A stretch of 64,000 bases of DNA from Gordonia phthalatica (GCF_001305675.1 NZ_CP011853.1:1612001-1676000); one strand, 5' to 3'. Counted from the stretch's first letter, positions 1 through 9,008 are shown. Numbers and translations: made by a program. Notes: a model not told the origin generated them from the letters alone.

Positions 1-139
1 TCGCCATGATGATCGGGACGCGAATGGCCTCGCCTTCACCGTCGGCGTGATTGCCGCCGTGGACGCTCAGCGTCCGCTCACCGATGGATCCGGGAACCTT
101 CTTGTCCGGCCTGTTCGTCGGGTTGTCGCTGCCGCTCAC
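1..139 (-). CDS. 5' part of an unrecognised protein, running off the left edge
   Basis: The frame is open for 46 codons from a GTG at 139 to the window edge. A GGAG ribosome-binding sequence lies about 9 bases before the GTG. The first residues are polar (VSGSDNPTNRPDKK), followed by a segment with His and Gly, and the frame ends in a hydrophobic stretch. The start lies inside the 3' end of the OpgC-like gene, a 62-base overlap in another frame, so the two are probably co-transcribed. Too little is visible to name a family. It could be a chance frame, but the RBS and position favour a real gene. Confidence 0.5.
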   Translation of the reverse strand, partial: MSGSDNPTNRPDKKVPGSIGERTLSVHGGNHADGEGEAIRVPIIMA

Positions 140-1379
140 TTGATCGCTCTCCGTTCCGGGCCTGCCTCGCCGCCCACGCCTTCCTGACGGACGTCGCCAG
201 CAGCATCGGCGCGCGATGCAGTTTGTCGACGCCCCACCGGGCGCGGCACTCGGCCCACACCCAGCACGCCGCGAACACTGCCAGCGCGATGAGGACGGCC
301 GGCGCCGGCTTCCACGGTCGGTCCACGATGAGGATCGGGATCGCGAGCAGACACACGGCCTGCAGCACGTAGGAGTCGAGACTGCGGGCACCGGTGGCCA
401 CCAGCGGACGCAGCAGATCGCGACGCATCCAGCGTAAGGCGGAGCGGAAGACGCCGTACACGCAGGTCACCACGAGGAACGACAGGACGGCTCGCACCGG
501 CCCCAGATCCACCTTGTCGACCAACAGCACCAGGTGCGGGCGGAGGTCCTCGCTCATCACGGCGTCTTCGACGGTCAGGCCGACGATCATGGTGACGACC
601 AGCAGGGGCACGAGCCATCGGTCGATCAGTTCGGGTAGTCGCCAGGCGTCCCACCGCCAGCCGATGACGATCGCAGGGACGAACAGGATCTGCCACGCCG
701 CCCAGTTCTGGATCGGCGGACCGCCCGGGAACGACGTGATCGTCAGGACGCTGGTTCCGGTGGTTCCCGTCGGCCAGATCATCGTCGCCGCGTAGACCAC
801 CAGCGATCCGCCCAGGACGACGGGCCACAGGCGGTTCGCGAGCAACGGCACCACGACCAGCGCCGACGCCATCAACAGCAGATACAGCACCAGGATGTTC
901 CCGCCGCTGGGCAGGTAGCGCATGGTCGCCGCCCACTCGAGCAGGGTGCCGAGGCTCGGGTGGGGCGGAAGCTGCGTCAGTGCACGGAACTCCCGCGGCG
1001 CCACCGCCTGTGCCGCGGCGACCGCGATCAACGAGATGGCGAGCTGGCACACGTACAGCGTCACCAAACGTTTCGCGAGCCGCCGCAACGCGTACCCCAG
1101 GCCGAACTTCACGACCCATCGCTGGTAGACGATGCCGAGTACCAGGCCCGACAGCAGGACGAAGGCGCTCATGCCGTCGACGTAGGGGTAGGCGTGGGTG
1201 GGAACCGCGGCGACCGTTCCGTCGGCGAAGTGGAGGCTGATCATGCTCCAGATCGCGAGACCGCGTGTCGCATCGATCGCCAGATCGCGGCCGGAAGGCC
1301 GACGACGGCGCACCGGACGTGATGTCGGTGCGCCGTCGTCGGTCGGTGAGACGGAGGGTGACTGCGAAGTGGTCGTCAC
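78..1379 (-). CDS. OpgC-like multispanning membrane protein
   Basis: This 433-aa protein has a disordered, basic N-terminus (Arg-rich, residues about 20-30) followed by roughly ten hydrophobic segments. The sequence around residues 32-48 (RDLAIDATRGLAIWSM) is the opening of the OpgC/acyltransferase-3-like family, where membrane proteins transfer acyl groups such as succinate to periplasmic or cell-wall glycans. The C-terminus is again charged and probably cytoplasmic. It starts 18 bases after the fadD15 stop on the same strand, so it is likely expressed from the fadD15 promoter. The acyl donor and acceptor cannot be told from sequence. A link to cell-envelope polysaccharide modification is inferred from the family only. 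Confidence 0.75.
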   Translation of the reverse strand: MTTTSQSPSVSPTDDGAPTSRPVRRRRPSGRDLAIDATRGLAIWSMISLHFADGTVAAVPTHAYPYVDGMSAFVLLSGLVLGIVYQRWVVKFGLGYALRRLAKRLVTLYVCQLAISLIAVAAAQAVAPREFRALTQLPPHPSLGTLLEWAATMRYLPSGGNILVLYLLLMASALVVVPLLANRLWPVVLGGSLVVYAATMIWPTGTTGTSVLTITSFPGGPPIQNWAAWQILFVPAIVIGWRWDAWRLPELIDRWLVPLLVVTMIVGLTVEDAVMSEDLRPHLVLLVDKVDLGPVRAVLSFLVVTCVYGVFRSALRWMRRDLLRPLVATGARSLDSYVLQAVCLLAIPILIVDRPWKPAPAVLIALAVFAACWVWAECRARWGVDKLHRAPMLLATSVRKAWAARQARNGERSSERQRQPDEQAGQEGSRIHR

Positions 1380-1397
1380 ATCCCGTCCCTCCTTCGG

Positions 1398-3185
1398 CTA
1401 CGAGTACAGGTCGGCGATCGCCTGCTTGTAGGTGTCGTGGATCACGTTGCGCTTCAGCTTCATGGTCGGCGTCAGCTCGCCGGTCTCGATGGTGAAGTCG
1501 GTGTCGAGGATTTCATACTTCTTGATCGCCTCGGCGTGCGACACGGTCTTGTTGGCCGCGGCGACGGCGGAATCGATCTCCGCACGCAGATCCGCGTTGG
1601 CGATCAGTTCCTTCATCGGAGTCGACGCAGGCAGGCCCTTGCGCTCGAGCCAGCCGGGGACGGCCTCGGGGTCGATCGTGATCAGTGCGGCGATGAACGG
1701 CTGCTTGTCGCCGACGACCAGGCACTGGCTCACCAGCGGGTGCGCGCGGATGGTGTCCTCGAGCTGTGCCGGCGAGACGTTCTTGCCGCCTGCGGTGACG
1801 ATCAGTTCCTTCTTGCGGCCGGTGATGAACAGGTAGCCGTCCTCGAGGCGGCCGATGTCGCCGGTCAGGAACCAGCCGTCGACGATCGAGTCGGCGGTCG
1901 CCTTCTCGTTCTGCCAGTAGCCGGAGAAGACCATGCCGCCCTTGAGCAGCACCTCGCCGTCGTCCGCGATCTTCACGGTGACGCTGGGGACCGGGCGGCC
2001 GACCGAACCGATGCGGCGGTGCTCGTGGTTGTTCGCGGTGACCGCGGCGGTGGTCTCGGTGAGGCCGTAGCCCTCGAAGATCGGGACGCCCGCGCCCGCG
2101 AAGAAGTGGCCGAGGCGCTCGCCCAGCGGACCGCCGCCGGAGATGGCGCCCTCGCAGTTGCCGCCCAGCGCCGCACGGAGCTTGCCGTAGACGAGCTTGT
2201 CGAACACGGTGTGCTTGACCTTCAGCAGCAGACTCGGGCCGCCGTTCTCGACGGCGCGGCTGTACTCGATGGCGGTGTCGGCCGCGAGAGCGAAGATCTT
2301 GCCCTTGCCGCCGTCGATCGCCTTCTGCTCGGCGGTGTTGTACACCTTCTCGAAGACGCGGGGGACGGACAGGACGTAGTTCGGCTTGAACACGTCGAAG
2401 TCCGCGATCAGGTTCGGGATGTCACTGGTGTGTCCCAGGATCACCCCGCTCTCCAGGGCGGCGACCGCCACGACGCGGGCGAAGACGTGCGCGAGCGGCA
2501 GGAAGAGGAGCGTCGACTTGCCCTCCTCCAGGCCGGTGCCGACGGCCTTGGCGGTGGCCGCGGTCTCCTCGAGGAAGTTCGCGTGGGTCAGGACGACGCC
2601 CTTGGGGCGGCCGGTGGTGCCCGAGGTGTAGATCAGGGTGGCCGCGTCGGAGGACTTCGCGTTCGCCTCGCGCTCGTCGAGCACGCTGTCGGGGAGGTCG
2701 GCGCCGCGCTTGCGCAGGACGTTGATGGCGTCCTCGTCGATGACGAGGGTCTCCTTGAGCGCCGAGGCGCCCGAGATGACGTCCTGGTGGATGGCCCGAT
2801 GCTTCGGGGTCTCGACGATCAGGAGCGAGGCGCCCGAGTCGGTGAGGATCCAGTCCAACTGATCGGGGGAGGAGGTCTCGTAGATGGCGATGGTGGTGCC
2901 GGCCGCACGCCAGATGGCGTAGTCCAGGACGCTCCACTCGTATCGGGTGGCAGCGAGCAGACCCACGCGGTCGCCCGGGTTCACGCCGGACGCGATCAGG
3001 CCCTTGGCGACGGCGTCGACCTCGTCGGCAAAAGCGCTGGCGGTCACGGTGACCCACTGTCCGGCGCCCGAGCGCTTGCGGAACAGGGGCAGCGTGGGCC
3101 GCTCCTTGCGGTAGCGCTGAAGGGTGGTGATGGTGGTGGCGTTCTCATCAACCGTCGTGATGGAGGGAGTTGTGAACTCCTGCAT
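1398..3185 (-). CDS. fadD15: Long-chain fatty acid-CoA ligase, FadD15 type
   Basis: The 595-aa protein belongs to the ANL adenylate-forming superfamily and converts free fatty acids to acyl-CoA via acyl-AMP. Visible motifs are the P-loop LIYTSGTTGRPKG (184-196), YGLTETTA (373-380), TGDIG (441-445) and the hinge/C-domain TGRKKELI followed by GGKNVSP (about 455-473). Length and sequence match mycobacterial FadD15 (about 600 aa). It is the first gene of a leftward unit with the OpgC-like gene and is divergent from deaD across a 143-base gap. Chain-length preference cannot be read from the sequence; long-chain is inferred from the subfamily. Confidence 0.9.
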   Translation of the reverse strand: MQEFTTPSITTVDENATTITTLQRYRKERPTLPLFRKRSGAGQWVTVTASAFADEVDAVAKGLIASGVNPGDRVGLLAATRYEWSVLDYAIWRAAGTTIAIYETSSPDQLDWILTDSGASLLIVETPKHRAIHQDVISGASALKETLVIDEDAINVLRKRGADLPDSVLDEREANAKSSDAATLIYTSGTTGRPKGVVLTHANFLEETAATAKAVGTGLEEGKSTLLFLPLAHVFARVVAVAALESGVILGHTSDIPNLIADFDVFKPNYVLSVPRVFEKVYNTAEQKAIDGGKGKIFALAADTAIEYSRAVENGGPSLLLKVKHTVFDKLVYGKLRAALGGNCEGAISGGGPLGERLGHFFAGAGVPIFEGYGLTETTAAVTANNHEHRRIGSVGRPVPSVTVKIADDGEVLLKGGMVFSGYWQNEKATADSIVDGWFLTGDIGRLEDGYLFITGRKKELIVTAGGKNVSPAQLEDTIRAHPLVSQCLVVGDKQPFIAALITIDPEAVPGWLERKGLPASTPMKELIANADLRAEIDSAVAAANKTVSHAEAIKKYEILDTDFTIETGELTPTMKLKRNVIHDTYKQAIADLYS

Positions 3186-3293
3186 GATGATGTCCCCTTA
3201 TGATACGAAAATCTCGATCTGTCTCTACAGACCTGAGTGCATCGAACGGTACCGCACGTGGTCAGTGAGGGGTGTCACAGGGTGTGGACGGGG

Positions 3294-3299
3294 TACTAT
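3294..3299 (+). promoter_or_regulatory. Probable -10 element (TACTAT) for deaD
   Basis: TACTAT matches the actinobacterial -10 consensus TANNNT. It predicts transcription starting near 3306, only a few bases before ATG 3309. This places any start codon further upstream (for example GTG 3272) outside the transcript. No convincing -35 is visible; GTGTCA at about 3272-3277 is the nearest candidate. Confidence 0.5.
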
Positions 3300-3308
3300 C
3301 TACAGCCG

Positions 3309-3332
3309 ATGACTATGAATGTTCGCCAATGA
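3309..3332 (+). other. Possible 7-codon upstream ORF coupled to deaD
   Basis: ATG 3309 opens a seven-codon frame (MTMNVRQ) whose TGA at 3330-3332 overlaps the deaD ATG (3329-3331) as ATGA. Since the predicted transcript begins about 3 bases before 3309, this frame would be near-leaderless. deaD itself has no clear Shine-Dalgarno sequence, so terminating ribosomes could re-initiate there. This is inference from layout and could be coincidental. Confidence 0.35.
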
Positions 3333-5122
3333 GCGAATCAGAAAACAGCAGTACTTCCGCGCAACCGGTCGAGGGGCCCGGCGCATTCGCCGACCTCGGC
3401 ATCACCTCTCGGGTGCTCAAGGCGCTCGACGACATCGGCTACGAGAGCCCGTCGCCGATTCAGGCCGCCACCATCCCGCCTCTGATGGAGGGCCGCGACG
3501 TCGTCGGCCTGGCGCAGACCGGTACCGGCAAGACCGCAGCTTTCGCGCTGCCGATCCTGACCCGGCTCGACACGTCGGCGCGCAAGCCCCAGGCCCTGGT
3601 GCTGGCGCCCACCCGCGAGTTGGCGCTTCAGGTCGCCGAGGCCTTCGGCAGCTACTCCACGTACCTGCCCGAGGTGAAGATCCTGCCGATCTACGGCGGG
3701 CAGAGCTACGGCATCCAGCTCTCCGGCCTCCGCCGCGGCGCGCAGGTGATCGTGGGAACGCCCGGTCGTGTGATCGACCATCTCGACAAGGGCACCCTGG
3801 ACCTCTCGCACCTCAAGTACCTGGTGCTCGACGAGGCCGACGAGATGCTCACGATGGGCTTCGCCGAGGACGTCGAGCGGATTCTCGCCGACACCCCGGA
3901 CGAGAAGCAGGTGGCGTTGTTCTCGGCGACCATGCCGTCCGCGATCGGACGCCTGGCGCGCAAGTACCTGAACAACCCCAAGGAAGTCACCGTCAAGAAC
4001 AAGACGGCGACCGCCCAGAACATCACGCAGAAATATCTGCAGGTCTCGCACCAGCGGAAGCTCGACGCCCTCACTCGCGTCCTCGAGGTCGAGGACTTCG
4101 ACGGCATGATCGTGTTCGTCCGCACCAAGTCGGCGACCGAGGAGCTCTCCGAGAAGCTGCGCGCCCGCGGCCTGTCCGCCATGGCGATCAACGGCGACAT
4201 GGTGCAGGCGCAGCGCGAGCGGACCATCAACCAGCTCAAGGACGGCTCGCTCGACATCCTCGTCGCGACCGACGTCGCCGCTCGCGGCCTGGACGTGGAC
4301 CGCATCTCGCACGTCGTGAACTACGACATCCCGCACGACGTCGAGTCGTACGTGCACCGCATCGGCCGCACGGGTCGTGCCGGCCGCTCGGGCACCGCGC
4401 TGCTGTTCGTCTCACCGCGTGAGCGGCACCTGCTGCGCTCCATCGAGCGTCACACCCGCCAGGATCTGGAAGAGATCGATCTGCCGAGCGCCGACGACGT
4501 CAACGCTCAGCGCGTTGCGAAGTTCGCCGACTCGATCACCGCGAACCTCGCCTCGGACAATCTCGATCTGTTCCGCGGGCTGGTGGAGAACTACGCGCGC
4601 GACCACGACGTCACGATGGCCGACATCGCGGCCGCGCTGGCGTTGGAGACCCGCGACGGCGGCTTCCTGATGTCGCCGGATCCGCCCGCGGGCCAGCGTC
4701 GTGAGCGCTCCGAGCACCGCGATCGCGCTCCGCGCGGCGGCGGTCACTTCGCCACCTACCGCATCGCGGTGGGGCGCAAGCACAAGGTGTCGCCGGGAGC
4801 GATCGTCGGCGCCATCGCCAACGAGGGTGGCCTGACGCGCGGAGACTTCGGCAACATCAGCATCCGCGACGACTTCAGCCTCGTGGAGCTGCCGAACGAC
4901 CTCGACGCCGAGACCCTGGGCATGCTGAAGCACACCCGGATCGGCAAGAACCCGATCGACCTGCGTCCGGACATGGGGCCGCCGCGCGGTCGCGGTGGTT
5001 CGCGGGGCAGCTCGCGCGGCTACGAGGATCGTCGCAAGGGCGGCGGCGGTTACCGCAAGGGCGGCGACAAGTACGGCAAGCGCCCCGCGCGCGTCGCCGG
5101 TCGCGGCCGCGATCACCACTGA
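3329..5122 (+). CDS. deaD: ATP-dependent RNA helicase DeaD (CsdA family)
   Basis: This 597-aa DEAD-box helicase unwinds structured RNA in ribosome assembly, mRNA decay and cold adaptation (family knowledge). From ATG 3329 the motifs are AQTGTGKT (about 61-68), PTRELA, GTPGR, DEAD (168-171), SAT (199-201), ARGLD and HRIGRTGR. After a linker there is a DbpA-like RNA-binding domain (from about residue 476), ending in an Arg/Gly/Lys-rich tail with RGG-like repeats. It matches mycobacterial DeaD along its length. I chose ATG 3329 because homology begins shortly after it and the predicted -10 lies between it and the upstream GTG. A strong terminator follows. Confidence 0.93.
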   Translation: MSESENSSTSAQPVEGPGAFADLGITSRVLKALDDIGYESPSPIQAATIPPLMEGRDVVGLAQTGTGKTAAFALPILTRLDTSARKPQALVLAPTRELALQVAEAFGSYSTYLPEVKILPIYGGQSYGIQLSGLRRGAQVIVGTPGRVIDHLDKGTLDLSHLKYLVLDEADEMLTMGFAEDVERILADTPDEKQVALFSATMPSAIGRLARKYLNNPKEVTVKNKTATAQNITQKYLQVSHQRKLDALTRVLEVEDFDGMIVFVRTKSATEELSEKLRARGLSAMAINGDMVQAQRERTINQLKDGSLDILVATDVAARGLDVDRISHVVNYDIPHDVESYVHRIGRTGRAGRSGTALLFVSPRERHLLRSIERHTRQDLEEIDLPSADDVNAQRVAKFADSITANLASDNLDLFRGLVENYARDHDVTMADIAAALALETRDGGFLMSPDPPAGQRRERSEHRDRAPRGGGHFATYRIAVGRKHKVSPGAIVGAIANEGGLTRGDFGNISIRDDFSLVELPNDLDAETLGMLKHTRIGKNPIDLRPDMGPPRGRGGSRGSSRGYEDRRKGGGGYRKGGDKYGKRPARVAGRGRDHH

Positions 5123-5136
5123 TCTCCGCACCGTTT

Positions 5137-5176
5137 CGACACGGCTCCCGATGCCTCGGCATCGGGAGCCGTGTTG
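5137..5176. terminator. Hairpin terminator between deaD and TetR gene
   Basis: A perfect 17-base inverted repeat (5139-5155 with 5158-5174; core GGCTCCCGATGCC) is followed on the + strand by TTGTTT. It lies between the convergent deaD and TetR stop codons and probably terminates both. Confidence 0.85.
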
Positions 5177-5196
5177 TTTCAGTGCACTTGGTCGTT

Positions 5197-5811
5197 TCAG
5201 CGTCCTTGGTCGACGATCGCCTGGATCTTGGGGCCGAACTGATCGACGAGCTCGTCGACGGTGAGCGACGTGAAGCTCTCGGCGCGGATCAGGTAGCGCA
5301 TCAGGGCCAGCCCGAACACGCAGCTGCCGATGGCGCGCACGGTCTCCTGCGACAGTCCGGCCGTCTTCGCGAGGGCGGGCATCATCTCGCCCGACGCGAA
5401 GTCGCCGAAGGCCTTGGCGGCGCCGTCGTCGTTGACCGCGGATCGGAGCATCGCCTGGAGCGCGACGCCCATGTCGTCGTTCTCCCAGATGGAGGTGAAC
5501 GTGGTGATGAGTCGGCGGCCGAGGTCGGAGCGCGGACCGGAGGCGGCCGCGGTGACCCGGGAGATGGGATCGCCCGGCACCTCCATCACCGCGGTGAACA
5601 GGCCCCGCTTGCTGCCGAAGTGGTAGGAGACCAGAGCGACGTCGACGCCGGCCTCGGTGGCGATCGAGCGCATCGACGTCTTGGTGAAGCCGTTCTCACC
5701 GAACAGGTGCCGGGCGGCGGTCAGGATGTCGGTGCGGGTGGTGCTCTCGCCGCCGCGGCGGCCGCTGCGTGTCCGGTTCTTCGTGCGCTCAGGGCTGTCG
5801 ACGGGCTTCAC
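5197..5811 (-). CDS. TetR-family transcriptional regulator
   Basis: The 204-aa protein has an N-terminal helix-turn-helix (about residues 25-70) with the TetR pattern ILTAARHLFGENGF, then SMRSIATEAGV and LVSYHFGSKRGLF. An all-helical ligand-binding domain follows. The extreme N-terminus is basic and disordered. Neither target nor ligand can be read. It is followed on the same strand (upstream in transcription) by the AAA ATPase gene, 43 bases away, but their composition differs and co-regulation is not implied. Confidence 0.85.
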   Translation of the reverse strand: MKPVDSPERTKNRTRSGRRGGESTTRTDILTAARHLFGENGFTKTSMRSIATEAGVDVALVSYHFGSKRGLFTAVMEVPGDPISRVTAAASGPRSDLGRRLITTFTSIWENDDMGVALQAMLRSAVNDDGAAKAFGDFASGEMMPALAKTAGLSQETVRAIGSCVFGLALMRYLIRAESFTSLTVDELVDQFGPKIQAIVDQGR

Positions 5812-5854
5812 GTCATAGATCGTAGGTCGTCGATGTCGGAAGTTCGATCAGCGT

Positions 5855-7039
5855 TCACGGTGCCGGCGGCGGAAACGCTCGCCATTCGCTGAGACCCGAT
5901 GATTCGGCAGGATGAGGTTCCATCGTTGAGCGCACGTAGTCGCGGAGGTAAGGCAGAGAGAACTCGACGTACCCGTGACTGGTGCTCTCCACGTACCCGC
6001 TGTCGAGGAGGCGCTGCTTATAGACCTGGACGTATTGGTCCGACTTCTCCATGCGCGAGACGATGCTCGAGATCTTGGTTCGTCCATCGTCGGGAGCCAT
6101 CGCGCGGAGGAACTCCTGATCCATCTCGGAAAGGTCGTCGTAGACCTTCTTGATCACGCGGCTTTCGATGGCCTTCTTGGCCTTACCCTGGGCAACCTTG
6201 GCGTCGACGAGCGAGATCGTGTCCGACGTCGGATTGTTGCGCCACGCATAATCTCCAGCGAGCTGCACAAGGTAGGGGTATCCCTGGGAGATCTTCACCA
6301 GATGGGTCTCGGCGTCCGGGGCGAGCGTTCTGCCTCCCACTTGAGTGGTTTCGCGTAGTACTCGTCGGGTTTCGCCGATCGACAGTCGGCGGAAATCGAC
6401 CTCGCGTGACCGGCGGAGGAATGTCATGTGAGGTTGCTCCATGAGCTGGTCGAGGTCCACTTTCACACCTGCGAACGCGACCATGATGTTGGCACCGGTG
6501 GACATGGCATGGGATATCTCCAGCGCAAAACGTGACAGTTCGCGGAGACGGACCTTGCTCGAGTGGACCTCGTCGATCAGTATCAGTATCCCGCGATTGT
6601 CCGTGGCTTGCGAGATCGCAACCAGGTCGCTCCGGAGCGATGGTGCCACTGTGCGTGAGCGGTCGGCGATTTCGAGTTCGATTCCGACGTTCAAAATGCT
6701 GAGGCTCTTCAACCTTGTCTGCTCGCTGTCGCTGAGCGAGTTGACGATGGTCGGGATCGTGCTGCCGACGACGCGGTCCATCAGTCCCTTGCTTGCATCG
6801 TCGCGAATGGTCAGCCAGCCGTGAGTTTCCGCGATGTCTTGCAAGCGGCTCAGCATCGATGTCTTTCCTGCTCCACGGAGGCCGGAGATCAGCACCGACT
6901 GATTCTCGCCGAAGTCGTAGTGTTGGAAGACTTCAGTGAACTCCTCGATCTCATCCTGGTGACCGCCGAAGATGAGTGGTGGCCTGCTGTAGCCGGGACG
7001 GAACGGGCTGTTCGTGTGCTCGGTCGACTCCGGCCGCAT
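5855..7039 (-). CDS. AAA-type ATPase with Orc/STAND-like architecture
   Basis: The protein of about 394 aa carries Walker A GLRGAGKTS (53-61), Walker B ILILIDEV (151-158) and the motif GYPYLVQLAGDYAW near residue 260, typical of AAA_16/Orc1-like ATPases. A C-terminal region (about 305-370) looks like a winged helix. No effector domain is visible. G+C is clearly below its neighbours and the upstream flank is AT-rich, suggesting acquisition by transfer. TTG 7051 is an alternative start; a TAAAAT -10-like box sits just upstream and no strong Shine-Dalgarno is seen. The function is unknown; regulatory or defence ATPases use this fold, but nothing here proves either. Confidence 0.75.
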   Translation of the reverse strand: MRPESTEHTNSPFRPGYSRPPLIFGGHQDEIEEFTEVFQHYDFGENQSVLISGLRGAGKTSMLSRLQDIAETHGWLTIRDDASKGLMDRVVGSTIPTIVNSLSDSEQTRLKSLSILNVGIELEIADRSRTVAPSLRSDLVAISQATDNRGILILIDEVHSSKVRLRELSRFALEISHAMSTGANIMVAFAGVKVDLDQLMEQPHMTFLRRSREVDFRRLSIGETRRVLRETTQVGGRTLAPDAETHLVKISQGYPYLVQLAGDYAWRNNPTSDTISLVDAKVAQGKAKKAIESRVIKKVYDDLSEMDQEFLRAMAPDDGRTKISSIVSRMEKSDQYVQVYKQRLLDSGYVESTSHGYVEFSLPYLRDYVRSTMEPHPAESSGLSEWRAFPPPAP

Positions 7040-7261
7040 CGTTCTATCCAATCCGTATTTATTTTATTTAAATCACCGACGACTCATCGTAGCAGTGGGA
7101 TGTCGTTCGGTGCGCAGTGTCCATTCGCACCTCGGCGTGGATGCGTGGACACGCATGCTCCGGTTCCGGTGGTGTGGCCATATTTCAACGGATGTTGACA
7201 TATGAGGGTCTCGCCTCGCACCGTGCCGTTCAACAGTTGCCGAATTAGTTCGGAGGTCTCC

Positions 7262-8266
7262 ATGTCGTCGACGACGAAGAAGCTGACCGGGATGGTGGTC
7301 GGGCTCGCGCTCGTGATCCCGCTGGTCCTGCTGATGTTCATCTCACCCGCCTCGCGCGCCACGCCCCACGACGTCCCGATCGGTGTCGCCGGGCCGCAGC
7401 AGGCGGTCGCCCAGATCTCAGCGATGCTGGAGCAGAAGCAGCCGGGAGCCTTCGAAGTCACCGGCTTCGCCACGGGGGAGGAACTGCAGGACGCGGCGCG
7501 CGACCGCCAGGTGTACGGCGGATTCGTCGTCGGCCCGGCGGCGGAGACGGTGATCGCCACCGGGGCAAGCCCGGTGGTCGCAGGAATGCTCACCGAGATC
7601 GGCGAGGCGATGCCCGGTGATGCGCGCGTGGTCGACGTCGCCGCGCCCACCGCCGACGACCCGCGCGGTGCGGGCTTCGGCTCCATGATCCTGCCGGTCT
7701 TCATGACGGCGATGGCGCTCGGCATGGCCGCCGCTCTGGTCGGCCGACGGCGCCGCGTGATGGCTGCGCTGCTCCCCATCGGTGCCGCAGCAGTCGGCGC
7801 CACCGCGGTGGGTGTCGCTATGTGGGCGGGAGTCCTCACCGGAGGCTTCGCGGGTCAGTGGCTGGCGATGACGATGGGCATCTGGGCGACGAGCGCCCTC
7901 GTCGCCGGAATCGTCTCGGCGATCGGGCCGGCGGGCGCGGGCGTGGCAGCTCTCGTCGTCATGCTCGTCGGCATGCCCCTGGCCGGCGTGTCGGCGCCGC
8001 GGGAGTTCCTGCCGTCGTTCTTCGGCACGCTGGGGCAGTCGTTGCCGCTCGGCGCCACCGGCACGGCCCTGCGCGGTGCCGCGTTCTTCAATCCGTCCGG
8101 CCTGATCGGCGCCGGTGCCGGGACCGCGTTCCTGGTGCTGATCGCCTGGGTCGCGGTCGGCTACGGATTGATGCAGATCCGGAGGTCGCCCGCCGATCCG
8201 GAGGCCGCCGTGTCGGTCGAGGGTGTGTCCGAACAGCCCGAGGACCGCGTCCCCGCCTTCAGCTGA
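7262..8266 (+). CDS. Multispanning membrane protein, ABC-2/Pip-like
   Basis: From ATG 7262 the protein has 334 aa, with GGAGG at 7252-7256 as ribosome-binding site. It has an N-terminal membrane segment (about 8-28), an extracytoplasmic domain of about 130 residues, and then five or six hydrophobic segments. This is the layout of DUF3533/YhgE-Pip or ABC-2-type permeases, which act in export. No ATPase partner is adjacent. The last bases overlap the convergent sirtuin gene by 8. A short inverted repeat CCGAA-N4-TTCGG (7240-7253) overlaps the RBS. Substrate is unknown. Confidence 0.65.
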   Translation: MSSTTKKLTGMVVGLALVIPLVLLMFISPASRATPHDVPIGVAGPQQAVAQISAMLEQKQPGAFEVTGFATGEELQDAARDRQVYGGFVVGPAAETVIATGASPVVAGMLTEIGEAMPGDARVVDVAAPTADDPRGAGFGSMILPVFMTAMALGMAAALVGRRRRVMAALLPIGAAAVGATAVGVAMWAGVLTGGFAGQWLAMTMGIWATSALVAGIVSAIGPAGAGVAALVVMLVGMPLAGVSAPREFLPSFFGTLGQSLPLGATGTALRGAAFFNPSGLIGAGAGTAFLVLIAWVAVGYGLMQIRRSPADPEAAVSVEGVSEQPEDRVPAFS

Positions 8267-9008
8267 TCGCCGGCAGCGCGGCGGCGGCGGTGGACTCCAG
8301 GTGCACCGTCGCGAGTGGCGTCAATGCCGACGGTTCCGGATTCACCTCGATGATCGGGGTTCCAGCCTCCGCTGCGAGCAGTGGCAGGTTCGCGGCGGGC
8401 CGGATGACGCCGCTGGTGCCGATGATGATCAGCAGGTCGCACTGACCGACGGCGGCGGAGGCGTTGAGCCATGCGAGCTTCGGGAGGATCTCGCCGAACC
8501 AGACGACGTCGGGTCGGAGGCTCGCGCCGCACCGTGGGCAGCGCGGTCGCTCCCGAGCCAACGACAGGTCCGCGTCGCCGCGGTACGGGCACGTCTCGCA
8601 CCGCGGTCCGATCAGGCTGCCGTGCAGATGGGCGTCGACCGTCGAACCGGCCCGTTCGTGGAGGTCGTCGACGTTCTGGGTGACGATGCTGACGCGCCCG
8701 CCCGCGAGCTTCTTCCGGCGGCCGAGATCGGCGATCGCACGATGGCCGTCGTTCGGTTCGACGGTCCGGAGCGTCTCCGCGCGATCGCGATACCAGCCCC
8801 ACACCAGATCCGGGTCGCGGCGCCAACCGGACGGCGTCGCGAGATCCGCCGGTTCGTAGTTCGCCCAGAGTCCGGTCAGGGCGTCGCGGAAGGTCGGGAT
8901 CCCGCTCTCGGCGGACATGCCCGCGCCGGAGAAGACGCAGACGTTCGCGGCGTCATCGATCAACCGCCGCGCCGCCGCCAGGTCGTCGGCGGACAAGGGG
9001 CTGGTCAC
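8259..9008 (-). CDS. cobB: NAD-dependent protein deacylase (sirtuin, CobB type)
   Basis: The 249-aa class III sirtuin removes acyl groups from lysine using NAD. Visible are the NAD motif GAGMSAESGIPTFR (28-41), TQNVDDLHERAG (110-121), catalytic His129 in LHG, a four-Cys zinc site (C137, C140, C157, C160) and GTSG (197-200). Tyr73 and Arg76 form the Y-x-x-R pair that in SIRT5 and CobB binds negatively charged acyl groups, so desuccinylase activity is predicted. Its GTG start overlaps the stop of the HIT gene (GTGA, 9005-9008), suggesting translational coupling. Confidence 0.9.
   Translation of the reverse strand: MTSPLSADDLAAARRLIDDAANVCVFSGAGMSAESGIPTFRDALTGLWANYEPADLATPSGWRRDPDLVWGWYRDRAETLRTVEPNDGHRAIADLGRRKKLAGGRVSIVTQNVDDLHERAGSTVDAHLHGSLIGPRCETCPYRGDADLSLARERPRCPRCGASLRPDVVWFGEILPKLAWLNASAAVGQCDLLIIIGTSGVIRPAANLPLLAAEAGTPIIEVNPEPSALTPLATVHLESTAAAALPAIS

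Noticed and set aside
7195..7200. Perfect TTGACA as a -35 for the membrane protein gene at 7262
   Set aside because: No acceptable -10 lies 15-19 bases downstream, so I do not call a promoter.
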